From contig JAJDEH010000235.1 in NCBI GenBank assembly GCA_029259935.1, positions 1 through 49,696 of the forward strand: a DNA stretch of 49,696 bases, given 5' to 3'. Of this stretch, positions 1 through 8,210 are shown one piece after another. The translations under genes were made by a program, and so were the position numbers. Position 1 is the first letter of the stretch; each line of letters starts with the position of its first letter. The DNA comes from Planctomycetota bacterium. Its GTDB lineage: Bacteria; Planctomycetota; Planctomycetia; Pirellulales; Pirellulaceae. A model generated the notes under the pieces. The model did not search any database. It was not told the DNA's origin and worked only from the letters and a program-made list of their open reading frames with translations.

Positions 1-241
1 TGGCCTTCCACAGATCATAGTTGTCCTGCATGGCCAGCCAGCTCTCCGGCGATCGACCAAGAGCCTTTGACAGGCGCAGCGCCATCTCCGGGCTTACTGC
101 ACTACGCTCGGCGACGACTCGCGCCAGAGTAGAAGCAGCAACACCCAGGTTCTGAGCCAATGACCTGATACTCATATCAAAAGGCTCAATATATGTTTCC
201 CGGATAAACTCACCCGGATGCGGAGGGTTATGCATAGCCAT
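1..241 (-). CDS. higA: HigA-type antitoxin (partial, runs off window)
   Basis: The minus-strand reading begins MAMHNPPHPGEFIRETYIEP and continues with a helix-turn-helix stretch (SIRSLAQNLGVAASTLARVV) and the ending SPESWLAMQDNYDLWKA, the classic layout of HigA/VapI-like antitoxins of the Xre family. The NPPHPGEFI start is diagnostic. Its ATG (241-239) overlaps the stop of the upstream toxin gene as TGATG, so the two are translationally coupled. HigA proteins bind and neutralise HigB and repress their shared promoter. The C-terminal 15-20 residues lie beyond the window edge, so completeness cannot be judged. Confidence 0.9.
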   Translation of the reverse strand, partial: MAMHNPPHPGEFIRETYIEPFDMSIRSLAQNLGVAASTLARVVAERSAVSPEMALRLSKALGRSPESWLAMQDNYDLWKA

Positions 242-519
242 CAATGATAGTCCTCGTAGTCCAACACGTACGCGTTGCCATCTCTAAACTCAAATGTGAG
301 CCTCCAATTCCCACTGACCCAAATCGACCACCGGTTCTTTGCACGCCCTTTTAGCGGATGTAGTCGGTAACCTGGCACATCCATATCGTCGATAACTCGG
401 CCGGTATCGAGAGCCGCGAGTTGCAATCGAAGTCGAGCCGCGTGTTTGGCCTGGATGCCGGACTTGCTTCCTGTCTCAAAGTAGCGTCGCAGGCCTTTAT
501 GCTTGAACGACTTGATCAC
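241..519 (-). CDS. higB: HigB/RelE-type toxin
   Basis: This 92-residue protein has the HigB hallmarks: an N-terminal IKSFKHKGLRRYFETGSKSG, a central DVPGYRLHPLKG, and the C-terminal core NRWSIWVSGNWRLTFEF followed by DYEDYH. HigB proteins are ribosome-dependent mRNA endonucleases of the RelE superfamily. The toxin gene precedes the antitoxin gene, the usual higBA order, with a TGATG overlap. The start is GTG at 519. The predicted -10 box lies only about 6 bases upstream, so the message may be leaderless. The gene lies outside the leftmost tRNA-derived core, so it is either chromosomal or part of an older insertion. Confidence 0.92.
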   Translation of the reverse strand: MIKSFKHKGLRRYFETGSKSGIQAKHAARLRLQLAALDTGRVIDDMDVPGYRLHPLKGRAKNRWSIWVSGNWRLTFEFRDGNAYVLDYEDYH

Positions 520-525
520 CGGTCC

Positions 526-554
526 AGTATAGCGTGTTGCGCATCACGCAACAA
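526..554 (-). promoter_or_regulatory. higBA promoter with overlapping operator
   Basis: On the minus strand a -35 box TTGTTG (554-549) and a -10 box TATACT (531-526) are 17 bases apart. The inverted repeat GTTGCG-N5-CGCAAC at 536-552 fills most of the spacer, as expected for autorepression by HigA. Binding is inferred from position and symmetry. Confidence 0.6.
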
Positions 555-585
555 CTATTGAATCTATGGAAAATGTCGAGAAATG

Positions 586-614
586 AAAAAGGACCCCGCA
601 AAGGGGCCCTTTTT
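586..614. terminator. Bidirectional rho-independent terminator
   Basis: AAAAAGGACCCC and GGGGCCCTTTTT pair around a 5-base loop, with A and T tracts on the two sides, so it can stop transcription in both directions. It lies 5 bases from a tRNA 3'-end copy. In minus-strand orientation it is placed exactly as a native terminator downstream of a tRNA would be. Confidence 0.8.
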
Positions 615-619
615 CATTG

Positions 620-643
620 GGTAGCGGGGGTAGGATTTGAACC
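620..643 (-). repeat. Attachment-site copy 1: 24-bp tRNA-fMet 3' end
   Basis: These 24 bases are identical to positions 46271-46294, the 3' end of the intact tRNA-fMet gene (CCA excluded), and diverge right after. This copy has 13 more tRNA-identical bases than cores 2 and 3. It is probably the outermost junction of the insertion stack, left when an earlier element split the tRNA 3' tail and terminator from the gene body. Confidence 0.75.
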
Positions 644-754
644 CAGCGCGCCGGGGAAGCTGAAAATCAAATACTGGTAAGTGCGCGATGACCTTTAGTA
701 TCCACGTATGGAGTTGAGGTGATCCCTCGCAGCCATCTCCCGCCCGCGATAGCG

Positions 755-797
755 ATAAACGAAAATGCCGGTCCAAAGGACCGGCATTTTCGTTTAT
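755..797. terminator. Perfect 20-bp-stem hairpin terminator
   Basis: Positions 755-774 (ATAAACGAAAATGCCGGTCC) and 778-797 are perfect reverse complements around an AAA loop. The GC-rich inner stem and A/T-rich outer arms make it a strong bidirectional terminator. It ends 2 bases before attachment core 2, the same arrangement as the terminator beside copy 1. Confidence 0.85.
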
Positions 798-798
798 T

Positions 799-809
799 GG
801 TAGCGGGGG
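799..809. repeat. Attachment core 2: left end of the copper island
   Basis: GGTAGCGGGGG matches the tRNA-fMet 3' end and is followed by CGCGC, whereas core 3 is followed by CGAGC. With core 3 at 32535-32545 it bounds the 31.7-kb island whose recombinase gene abuts core 3. Its boundary role is inferred from the repeated core and from recombinase placement. Confidence 0.7.
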
Positions 810-879
810 CGCGCTTTGTACGTTAGCAACGTCCCCTCAGCCCATTGCCGTATTGGACGTCCCACTAATTGCAGCATAG
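799..879 (+). other. Predicted recombinase 3' tail of circular island B
   Basis: If island B (799 to 32545) closes into a circle by exchange at the shared core, the recombinase frame now ending at 32594 would instead continue here: GSGG, then ALCTLATSPQPIAV..., stopping at TAG 877-879. The frame stays open for 22 codons past the core. This is a structural prediction; such an open run could also occur by chance. Confidence 0.35.
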
Positions 880-1590
880 TTCCCGGGGCCCCACTCCAAG
901 AACGGCAGCTTTCACCGAAAGCGGACGTTCAATCACGCTAGAAACCGTCTATATGACAGACCGCTATCGGCCACAAGGAGTCATTCACAAAAGGAGTTTG
1001 TGGCCGAAACTTCAGATGGTGACGATGACTGCTATCGCCTAGAAGCGAACATATGCTCTTCCCAACTTTTGCATATAAGTTGGCCTCAATCTGGCTATGC
1101 AAAAGTCGAACAATTTGAAGAGCGATTCCGAGACCGCGCTGTCCCACAAATTTTCCGCACGCTGATTCCGCGAATTGAAATAAGTGAGAAGCATGGGGAG
1201 TTTCAGCACTCCCGACCACTTGGTTCGAAGTTAGATCGCTAGACAGTAAGTAATTGTAATCATTGAATTGTCGTTGGGACGCTCGTTGCACGATTTGCCC
1301 GACAATGCACAACGGCGCAGGACTCAATCACGCAAAACTCCCGCATCCTTCCTCACGGGGAAATTCAATCAGTTCCGATTAATCAATCCAAAAAGGTCAA
1401 TCAAGCTGCTTGCAACTTTGCAGTAAAATCTACTTTCCGTGACGACAGCTTTCACAATCAATTGCGTTGACGATCGGTATTTCACCGCGGCATATAAGTA
1501 GAACACCGTGCGTCGCTAAGTATGTAGTAGTATCGGCCGACATAGTTACGATGTCAGTAACGTGCATCAGTTACATAAGCGAGTATTTCT
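880..1590. other. Gene-poor left margin of island B
   Basis: No convincing gene was found. Overlapping reading frames of 80 and 129 codons exist on opposite strands at about 938-1327, but neither has a ribosome-binding site or family-like sequence. The stretch contains one copy of a 25-bp repeat (1321-1345) that recurs beyond the far end of the copper genes. The promoter of the gene at 1591 must lie in the last 150 bases; I could not assign it confidently. Confidence 0.5.
1321..1345 (+). repeat. 25-bp direct repeat, left copy
   Basis: The 25 bases begin GACTCAATCACGCAA and end CTCCCGCA. They match 23127-23151 at 23 of 25 positions in the same orientation. The two copies lie outside the first and last copper-resistance genes (1591 and 22780). 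Confidence 0.6.
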
Positions 1591-2817
1591 ATGTCTAATT
1601 CGAAAACCTTCTCCGCTATAACCGTTGCTTTGCTTATCTCAACGGGTTGTGGCAACGGACACAATACTGGCGATTTAGCGAATGACCTCTCATCAAGCGA
1701 CGCCGAAGCGAACGTTTTACAGTTTTCAAGCAGTCTTGAGTTTATAGAAGGCAGACGGATTTTTGAGCCGCAGGTGATGTTTCTGCATGACGGCACGCTG
1801 ACGCTTATCTGGCGGGAGAGAGGTGAGGAAGGTTCCAATATTTACTCGGCCGTACGCCAAGCGGATGGTTCGTTCGGATCGCCGGTTAAAGTGAATGACG
1901 AGCCAGAAACAGTCGAATCGGTTGCTCTTGATGGCGCGCGCGCGGCGACAGCCGTTGGCGCGGGCGATACGTTCGCGGTTGCCTGGTCCGACGCGCGAGC
2001 TCAAATACGTGCTGCAATCAGTAGCGATGGCGGCAAAACATTTCAACCGTCGATTCGCCTCGATCAATCAGGCGCACCCGCCTATCGGGGGTTTCCGGCA
2101 ATCAGTTTTGACGCAGCTGAAGATCTGCATGCGGTTTGGATTGATTCTCGTTTTGCCACGGATTTCGCAGAAGAGCCAGCAGACCTGTTCTATGCAATGG
2201 TATCGAATGGGTCAGTGACCGAAAAAAATCTGACAGCTCAGCAGGCGCCATCAATCTGTGGGTGTTGTCGTACTTTTATTGAAGCGGACGGCGAAGACCT
2301 GAAAATTACGTTTCGCAATACGACAGCAGATGGTTTTCGGGATCCAAATACAGTTTCCGGCTCGATCCACGGCGAGTTCAGTCAACCGGTATCGATCAGC
2401 GCTCCTCTTTGGGAACTGACGGGATGTCCGATGGCTGGCCCAATACAGGTAGGTGATGAAGTTCTCTGGCCCGATGGCTCGACTGGCAAAAAGCTCATAA
2501 TGACCGCTTCCTTTGAGGCACGTAACGCGATTCCAATGTTTGACGAGTCGCAGCGGGGCGACTGGATTAGCCGGCAGTCTCCGCGAGCCGTATCAACTGA
2601 CCACCAGAATAGTTCTGTACTGCTGCTGCCAGGCCAACCTTCCTCTCGCCTTGTTGCTCGAGATAACAACAAATGGCACACGATCATTGGCGATTTGCCG
2701 TCATGGGCGACAAGCGCTGCTTACAGCGACGGTCACCTTTTACTTGTTGGAACGTCTCGCGGCGAATTCAAAAACGAAACAAGAGAAATACCGGCAAACC
2801 TTCAATCGAAGTTCTAG
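1591..2817 (+). CDS. Sialidase-like beta-propeller lipoprotein
   Basis: The 408-residue protein begins with a lipoprotein signal (ITVALLISTGCGN, Cys about residue 20), so it is probably anchored in the outer membrane or periplasm. Recurring segments such as FAVAWSDAR...AAISSDGGKTF and LHAVWIDSR resemble the BNR/Asp-box blades of exo-sialidase-like propellers. A central SICGCCRTF motif gives three close Cys residues, a plausible metal or redox site. No catalytic assignment is justified: proteins of this look in metal islands may simply bind metal or a partner. It is the only plus-strand gene at this end of the copper block, convergent with the operon ending at 2900. The ATG at 1591 has only a weak upstream GCGAG. 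Confidence 0.7.
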   Translation: MSNSKTFSAITVALLISTGCGNGHNTGDLANDLSSSDAEANVLQFSSSLEFIEGRRIFEPQVMFLHDGTLTLIWRERGEEGSNIYSAVRQADGSFGSPVKVNDEPETVESVALDGARAATAVGAGDTFAVAWSDARAQIRAAISSDGGKTFQPSIRLDQSGAPAYRGFPAISFDAAEDLHAVWIDSRFATDFAEEPADLFYAMVSNGSVTEKNLTAQQAPSICGCCRTFIEADGEDLKITFRNTTADGFRDPNTVSGSIHGEFSQPVSISAPLWELTGCPMAGPIQVGDEVLWPDGSTGKKLIMTASFEARNAIPMFDESQRGDWISRQSPRAVSTDHQNSSVLLLPGQPSSRLVARDNNKWHTIIGDLPSWATSAAYSDGHLLLVGTSRGEFKNETREIPANLQSKF

Positions 2818-2899
2818 TTGCATCACGGCGAATCTATGCAAGCGAAGTGGCGGTGTTACCACCGGCACCTATTGCGATCCCGAACAGCGGCCTGATCGC

Positions 2900-3460
2900 T
2901 CAAGGCTCTTGCTCATCGTTTTTGACCGGACGTGATGAGCTGTGGGTATGCACAACCTTCCACCGACCTCCGACGGAACGAAATAGAAATGTTTCGTAAC
3001 CTCGATTATGAATACGCCGACCGTCGCGGGTAAGTGTCGCCGTTAGCTCAACATCCGCGATGGCCCACGCAAAGGCGCCTTCAATGTGCGTTTCGATATT
3101 TGAAAAAGAGAGGTTGAAGTCCTTCAATGCATCGCCCTCCGGGACGACATGGTGGTCGATTAAATCGCTCAGACCTTCATTTTGTCCGCCGCCTTCTACG
3201 TAACGCGCCCCTTCGAAATCCAAAAAGTGTTCGTGAAACGGTGCGCCATCTGCCTGCTCCCACCCCCTCTCGACGGATTGGATAATGCTAATCAGCTGCG
3301 CTTCCGCATCGCCTGTTGCCGATGCCGTAACGGTCGAGCAGCCGGCCAAGGCGATACTTACGATCGCCACTGCGGTGCGCCACACTGCCCCGATTCCGGT
3401 CAACCGTAAGCTTGTGTATCGACCCCCGTCGATTGTTGACTCAATCTGTAACTTGCTCAT
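2900..3460 (-). CDS. NTF2-like (SnoaL/DUF4440-type) lipoprotein
   Basis: I chose the ATG at 3460 over an upstream in-frame ATG (3475) because GGAGAA lies 7 bases before it; this gives 186 residues. A hydrophobic segment ends in a lipobox (VSIALAGCS), so the protein is likely periplasmic and lipid-anchored. The rest fits the cone-shaped NTF2-like fold: an N-terminal helix (IISIIQSVERGWEQADG), a central sheet region and a typical ending GYETFLFRSVGGRWKVVHTHSS. It is the last gene of the multicopper oxidase operon, 60 bases after the oxidase gene. Members of this superfamily often accompany periplasmic copper genes. Function unknown; ligand or metal handling is only a guess. Confidence 0.75.
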   Translation of the reverse strand: MSKLQIESTIDGGRYTSLRLTGIGAVWRTAVAIVSIALAGCSTVTASATGDAEAQLISIIQSVERGWEQADGAPFHEHFLDFEGARYVEGGGQNEGLSDLIDHHVVPEGDALKDFNLSFSNIETHIEGAFAWAIADVELTATLTRDGRRIHNRGYETFLFRSVGGRWKVVHTHSSSRPVKNDEQEP

Positions 3461-3535
3461 TTTCGATTCTCCCATTTACGAATACGTCTACCCGCTATCT
3501 AGTCAAACGTTCTTGCTTACCTCAAACACGATGTC

Positions 3536-4840
3536 CTACGTTTTTTTGCGCGGTGGATCGCCAAAGTCAGGATCACTGCTTATGCGGGCTGCGACGGTGC
3601 CTTTCGGCGCTTCGTACCAACCCGGATCGCCATAGTCGCCGCGTCGTAAACTGTCGCGAACTTTTACTGTGGTGAACATGCCACCCATCTCGATGTTTCC
3701 GTAGGGACCTTTGCCGGTCATCATTGGCAATGTGTTCTCCGGTCCTGTCATATGGCCCATTTCTGTATGGTCTTGATGCTCGGCCATGCCGAATTCCCCC
3801 ATTGGCATGAAGCCCGGCAAAATCTTCTTGATCTCCGCATCGATTCCGCTTTGATCAACGCCTAAGGTATTCGGAATGTCGTGTCCCATGGCGTTCATCG
3901 TGTGGTGCGCCATGTGACAATGAAATGCCCAGTCGCCCGGCACCGCAACAAACTCGATATCACGAATTTGGCCGACCCCGACGATCTCGGTTGTTTCCGA
4001 ACGCCATTGACTCTTTGGCCAGCGACCGCCGTCAGATCCTGTAACCCAGTACTGAACGCCGTGCATGTGAAGCGGGTGATTCCACATTGACAGGTTCGCC
4101 ATTCGCACACGCACTCGATCGCCAGTACGTGCGACTACCGGATCGATTGCGGGAAACACTTTGCTGTTGAAAGTCCACAAATCGAAATCGACCATCACCG
4201 CTGGATCCGGGCGATAAGTACCGGGGTGTAACGCCCAGTTGTGAATCAAGAAACAGTAGTCACGATCGACGGGCACGGTTTCACCGTTCTTGGGATGGAT
4301 GATAAACATGCCCATCATGCCGACCGCCATCTGCACCATTTCGTCACCGTGCGGGTGATACATATGCGTGCCGTGTTGATTGAGCGTGAACTCGTAGGCA
4401 AATGTCTCACCTGGCTGGATGTGTGGCTGGTTAAGGCCACCGACTCCGTCCATGCCGCTTGGCAAAAGCAACCCATGCCAATGAATAGTGGTGTGTTCCT
4501 TGAGGCCGTTGGTCACCAGAATGCGGACGCGATCGCCCTCCACCGCTTCAATGGTGGGGCCCGGTGTCGAGCCGTTGTAACCCCAGCACTTGGCACGAGT
4601 GCCCGGTGCAAATTCATGGTCGACCTCTTCGGCGACAAGATGAAACTCTTTTACGCCGCTTTTCATTGTGTACGGCAACGTCCAGCCGTTCAATGTTTGA
4701 GTCGGTAAGTAAGTATCGTCGCGGTTGGGTGTAGGTGCGCGCGGTGCTGCCTCGGCTTGCACGTTCCCACTGACCTGACCGACGGCGGCGGCAACAGCAC
4801 CGGCGCTCGTATAACCTAAAAAATCGCGTCGTGATGTCAC
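3536..4840 (-). CDS. Periplasmic multicopper oxidase (copper resistance)
   Basis: This 434-residue protein oxidises Cu(I) or other substrates in the periplasm with reduction of oxygen (family knowledge). It starts with a twin-arginine signal (TSRRDFLGYTS). All four copper-binding motifs are present: HWHG near 120, HMYHPHG near 159-165, HPLHMHG near 255, and HCHMAHHTMNAM near 307-318, the last holding the type 1 Cys, His and Met. A Met-rich segment follows (GFMPMGEFGMAEHQDHTEMGHM), typical of copper-handling oxidases. The start is GTG with GGAGG upstream. It overlaps the TolC-like gene by 4 bases (GTGA), so the two are co-translated. Confidence 0.92.
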   Translation of the reverse strand: MTSRRDFLGYTSAGAVAAAVGQVSGNVQAEAAPRAPTPNRDDTYLPTQTLNGWTLPYTMKSGVKEFHLVAEEVDHEFAPGTRAKCWGYNGSTPGPTIEAVEGDRVRILVTNGLKEHTTIHWHGLLLPSGMDGVGGLNQPHIQPGETFAYEFTLNQHGTHMYHPHGDEMVQMAVGMMGMFIIHPKNGETVPVDRDYCFLIHNWALHPGTYRPDPAVMVDFDLWTFNSKVFPAIDPVVARTGDRVRVRMANLSMWNHPLHMHGVQYWVTGSDGGRWPKSQWRSETTEIVGVGQIRDIEFVAVPGDWAFHCHMAHHTMNAMGHDIPNTLGVDQSGIDAEIKKILPGFMPMGEFGMAEHQDHTEMGHMTGPENTLPMMTGKGPYGNIEMGGMFTTVKVRDSLRRGDYGDPGWYEAPKGTVAARISSDPDFGDPPRKKT

Positions 4841-6537
4841 TGTGCACCTCCATCGTCTTGTTCGTCGTGGCCTTGGTGAACGTTGTTTTTGGGATCCGAC
4901 TTTTCGACTTTCGCGTCTTGCTCGCGGTGTTCTAACTCACTCGAATCGTCGCTGCACTTCGGCGGCATCAGGTGTTGCGAATGATCGACATTTTCGCTTG
5001 CGCCGCTGTCCGGCGCCGTCATCGGCATGTCGCTCTCCATACCATCGTGACTCGAATGATCCATACCTCCGTTCGCACCATTTTCTTTTTGCATCATGGG
5101 CATGTCGCTCTCCATACCACCATGACCTGAGTGATCCATGCCGCCACCAGCCGGGCGCACAAACTCCCCCACGTCAATTCGTTCTTCCTGAATACTGGCG
5201 CTGCTCGGCAACGCCGTGCCGGTGGCCAAACTCAAGTCAACACGTGCGAGCCAGTAGTCACGTATTGCTTCGAGATACCCCTGGTAGGCGTCGTACTCAT
5301 CTTGCTTAAGCGCAATGAGCTCGAAGATACCGATCAACATATAGTTGACCTCTTCTTGCGCACGCGCGACGGTTTCGATGCGCTGCGGAATCAACCCGGT
5401 GCGATACTCTGCGATCCGCGCGCGCGCATTTTGAAGATCGGCATACGCCAGTCGCACACCGTTGTCGACCGCAACGGCAGTTTCGCGCACTTCATTAATC
5501 GCGATCTGCAAGTCAGTATTGGCGCGCAACAGTGCGTCCTTGTGTTGATTGAAGATGGGTATTTCCCAGTCCACCGTCGGCCCCGTCAATTTGACGCCAT
5601 CGGTTTCACGTTCGCGTTCGATGCCAACATCCAGTTCGCCCAGCCAGCGCGTCCAATTCACTACACCCAATTGATCTGCCAGCACATCGGCGCGGGTGCG
5701 TGCGGCTGCAAGATCGAGCCGAGAGTTTTTCGCCAGTGCGAGGAGTGTGTTGATGTCATCTTCCGCATCGAGGGGCAGTCGCAACGCAGCAGGCGCATTC
5801 CAATCCTCGCCCATGGAGAGGCCCAGCATCTCAGCCAATTCGGTACGCGCGCCAACGGCTGCCGCGTCTGCTTCCAGCGCTGCCAGTCGCGCGGCGGATG
5901 CCGCGGCACGCTCCAGCGCCAACTCCCGCGGCGTCAGGTTGCCCGCATCCCGATAGCGTTCCGCGAGGGCCGCCGATAGTGTGCCCGCTTTGGCAATCTG
6001 CGCACGAAGCGCGGCCACCTGCTGTGTACCCACGTAGTGGTAATAAGCCCGCTCGGTCTCTGCCGCCACCGTCAGTGCTTCTGCGCCGACCGATTGTTTG
6101 AGCGCCGCGAAAGCCCCGCTGGATAGACGTTTGCGTGCACGCAAGGTGATCAAGTCCGTAAATGAGGTCACTAGTCCGAGCGTGATTTGATCGCGTTCAC
6201 CCGCGGCATTGGAGTCCAAAATGGCGCCGGTAAAAATAGGATTACGAATCCGGCCAGCTGCGTAGACATCGGCGGCGCCAAAGCCCAACGTTGCGTACGT
6301 TGATTGCAAGCGCGGGTTGTTCATCAGCGCAATTCGCACTGCGCTCTCTGATGACAACGGTGCTGCGGTCAATGTATCCAACAGCGTTCGCGTGCTTGCC
6401 TCGACGGTTTGTCCGCGTTCGCTGAGCAGGTTATCGACGTCAGCGCGGCCCAGATCGGCCGGTACGTTTGCGCAGCCGCTCAGAACGATCATCGCAAGGA
6501 CTGCGCACAATTGCGGATTGAAAAGGCGATCAATCAT
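4837..6537 (-). CDS. TolC/CusC-family outer membrane factor with Met/His-rich tail
   Basis: The protein has 566 residues, longer than the usual 420-480. A lipoprotein signal (AMIVLSGCANVP) is followed by two outer-membrane-efflux repeats with long helices. The extension from about residue 467 contains three 25-residue units beginning MDHSGHGGMESDMPM, MDHSSHDGMESDMPM and VDHSQHLMPP, then an acidic His-bearing end. Such His/Met-rich repeats bind Cu(I)/Cu(II) in periplasmic copper proteins. There is no RND pump or adaptor in this operon, so the protein may work with the multicopper oxidase as a copper sponge or export duct. It precedes and overlaps the oxidase gene. Confidence 0.85.
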   Translation of the reverse strand: MIDRLFNPQLCAVLAMIVLSGCANVPADLGRADVDNLLSERGQTVEASTRTLLDTLTAAPLSSESAVRIALMNNPRLQSTYATLGFGAADVYAAGRIRNPIFTGAILDSNAAGERDQITLGLVTSFTDLITLRARKRLSSGAFAALKQSVGAEALTVAAETERAYYHYVGTQQVAALRAQIAKAGTLSAALAERYRDAGNLTPRELALERAAASAARLAALEADAAAVGARTELAEMLGLSMGEDWNAPAALRLPLDAEDDINTLLALAKNSRLDLAAARTRADVLADQLGVVNWTRWLGELDVGIERERETDGVKLTGPTVDWEIPIFNQHKDALLRANTDLQIAINEVRETAVAVDNGVRLAYADLQNARARIAEYRTGLIPQRIETVARAQEEVNYMLIGIFELIALKQDEYDAYQGYLEAIRDYWLARVDLSLATGTALPSSASIQEERIDVGEFVRPAGGGMDHSGHGGMESDMPMMQKENGANGGMDHSSHDGMESDMPMTAPDSGASENVDHSQHLMPPKCSDDSSELEHREQDAKVEKSDPKNNVHQGHDEQDDGGAQ

Positions 6538-6576
6538 GCGTTAAGTTTCCCGTCTGACGAAACGGTTGTCGCCCGA

Positions 6577-7281
6577 TCAGTGTTCATGATCGTGTCCGTC
6601 CTCATGCGGCACCTCTTCGCTTTCCGGCGCGGGTTCATCATGATCGTGTGGCGGCGCATCGGGTGCGTCATGGTGATCCGGCGTCGCCGGTGCGGCGTCA
6701 TCATGCTCATGGTTATCTCCACCATCCGCCGGTGTTGTGTCGCCGACATCGCTGTCGTCTGCATGGTGACCCATGCCAGTGGCGCTAGCGAGCAGTGCTT
6801 GATATCCCTCTGCGTCGAGATCCGGCAACGTGGTCATAAACGCCACCACAGGCCACAGCGCATCGTCGTCGTGAGTCGCGCCCCAAGCGGGCATGCCCGT
6901 CATCTTGATGCCGTATTTGGTGACCCAAAACAATTCGGCGGGATTCATCTGCGCAGCGGACTCGACGAGATCTGGCGCCGGTGGATTCAGGCCTTGCCCC
7001 ATCGCTTCCGGATTTTTTCCCGGCGCACCGTGACAGCCGGCACACATAGCATCAAAGTCGTTAACGCCGGCCTGCGCAAGCGCGGTGTCGCTCAGGTCCG
7101 GGACGCTGACGTCCTTGGCCTGACGCTCTATCGACGCATGCGAGGTAGTTGATAACAGCCAGCTAACCGGTCCGCTGTGTGGCGAACTGGCACGTATGTC
7201 GTAAAGGCCGGAATAAGCGAAACCAATCGCTCCAATCGCAACAAGTGCTGCCGCGATGAGCAGTTTAGTGAGTGTTTTCAT
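6577..7281 (-). CDS. Membrane-anchored cytochrome c with His/Asp-rich tail
   Basis: I chose the ATG at 7281, preceded by AGAGAA, over an upstream frame extension because the signal/anchor starts there (MKTLTKLLIAAALVAIGAIG). The mature part has one heme c motif, MCAGCHG, and distal Met candidates in KMTGMPAWG, as in class I cytochromes such as those of alcohol dehydrogenase and oxidase modules. From about residue 170 the chain is rich in His and Asp (NHEHDD, HDHDE, HEDGHDHEH), a likely metal-binding tail. It lies 39 bases upstream of the TolC-like gene. Inferred role: electron acceptor or donor linked to periplasmic copper oxidation. Confidence 0.85.
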   Translation of the reverse strand: MKTLTKLLIAAALVAIGAIGFAYSGLYDIRASSPHSGPVSWLLSTTSHASIERQAKDVSVPDLSDTALAQAGVNDFDAMCAGCHGAPGKNPEAMGQGLNPPAPDLVESAAQMNPAELFWVTKYGIKMTGMPAWGATHDDDALWPVVAFMTTLPDLDAEGYQALLASATGMGHHADDSDVGDTTPADGGDNHEHDDAAPATPDHHDAPDAPPHDHDEPAPESEEVPHEDGHDHEH

Positions 7282-7407
7282 AACGTTCTCTGTCGTGGTC
7301 GAGCATGCGTGCGTTGCATAGGCATGGCACGCGGGTACCGCAAAGACACGAAATTGTCGCCAATCATTACGCGTGGCGAAGCAACCGCGCACGGCGGTAA
7401 GGATTAT

Positions 7408-7839
7408 TTAGACAGAGAGGATGGGGGGTCGAAAAAGAACGTGCGGTGGGGGTCCGTTGCGAAAGGCATCCGCACTCGGCAAGTGTTTATCGGCCCCGCC
7501 GAAGGCAATCGGGAGGGACGGCGTGGTCAGCGCGACCGGACTGCAGGTCGATACCACACAGGCGGTTTCGCAGTCGTCACAGCAAGGGCATTCGGCCGCA
7601 CCGGAATCAGGGTTTCCGCCAGCAGCAGCATAATGCGCCGCATGCCTGGGCGACACATCAGCCGATTCATTAGCGGCCGAAGCGGTGGCATGATGATCGG
7701 CGTGTGTGTTGGCCATGGCGGTCTCAATGGCCGTTTTGGTACCAGCAATTTGTGCGCATGGTACTTCGGTGCTCGCCCAAGACGAGAGCGGCAAGACCAC
7801 TATCAGAAGGTAAGCTACGTATTTGTGCACAAATTTCAT
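7408..7839 (-). CDS. CopL-like small secreted metal-binding protein
   Basis: The start at 7839 gives a clean signal peptide (MKFVHKYVAYLLIVVLPLSSWAS). The mature part has a His cluster (THADHHATA), a dense Cys cluster (ECPCCDDCETACVVSTC) and the ending HVLFRPPIL. This order (signal, His segment, Cys cluster, terminal RPPI) matches CopL-type proteins that sit first in copper operons of Xanthomonas and relatives, where CopL affects operon expression. Here too it is the promoter-proximal gene of the multicopper oxidase operon, 126 bases before the cytochrome gene. The assignment rests on layout and short motifs, so the family name is tentative. Confidence 0.65.
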   Translation of the reverse strand: MKFVHKYVAYLLIVVLPLSSWASTEVPCAQIAGTKTAIETAMANTHADHHATASAANESADVSPRHAAHYAAAGGNPDSGAAECPCCDDCETACVVSTCSPVALTTPSLPIAFGGADKHLPSADAFRNGPPPHVLFRPPILSV

Positions 7840-8210
7840 TGCCGTAAGCCTAGCCGTTTCGGCGGTACAGTACAATTATCAGGGTCTGGAGAAAACGACT
7901 GGTAGATCAGCGGCTGTCCAGCAACCGCCGACACTACAACCAACGCCTGCTGGTCGGGACGTAAGCAACTGACTATTCGCCCGGACCGAACCCGCTTTCA
8001 ATTGGGTCATTATCCTCGGGCCCTAATCCCGAAGTGTAAAAAGTTTGTGTTCTACGCGAACTGACTCGATAATCAGAACGCATTTCTCAATGACGGAAAA
8101 ACAGCCGTCGATTGCACCTCGCTCATTTGATCTTTTCTTGAGTACCAGGCAATTTTTTATTATGCAATTTCGCAATCGCCTGTTATGAAATACGACCAAC
8201 CAAACTTCGA
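7840..8210. promoter_or_regulatory. Divergent intergenic region between copper transcription units
   Basis: These 371 bases separate the minus-strand multicopper oxidase operon from the plus-strand gene at 8211 and must carry promoters for both. I found no further gene and no clear MerR-type or CopR-type operator by eye. The stretch at 8085-8190 is AT-rich. Confidence 0.45.

Noticed and set aside
938..1327. 129-codon minus and 80-codon plus frames in the left margin
   Set aside because: They overlap each other on opposite strands, lack start signals and resemble no protein family.
5131..5979. Long plus-strand frame (282 codons) antisense to the TolC-like gene
   Set aside because: It is a mirror frame of a well-supported, operonic coding gene, has no Shine-Dalgarno and no family-like sequence.
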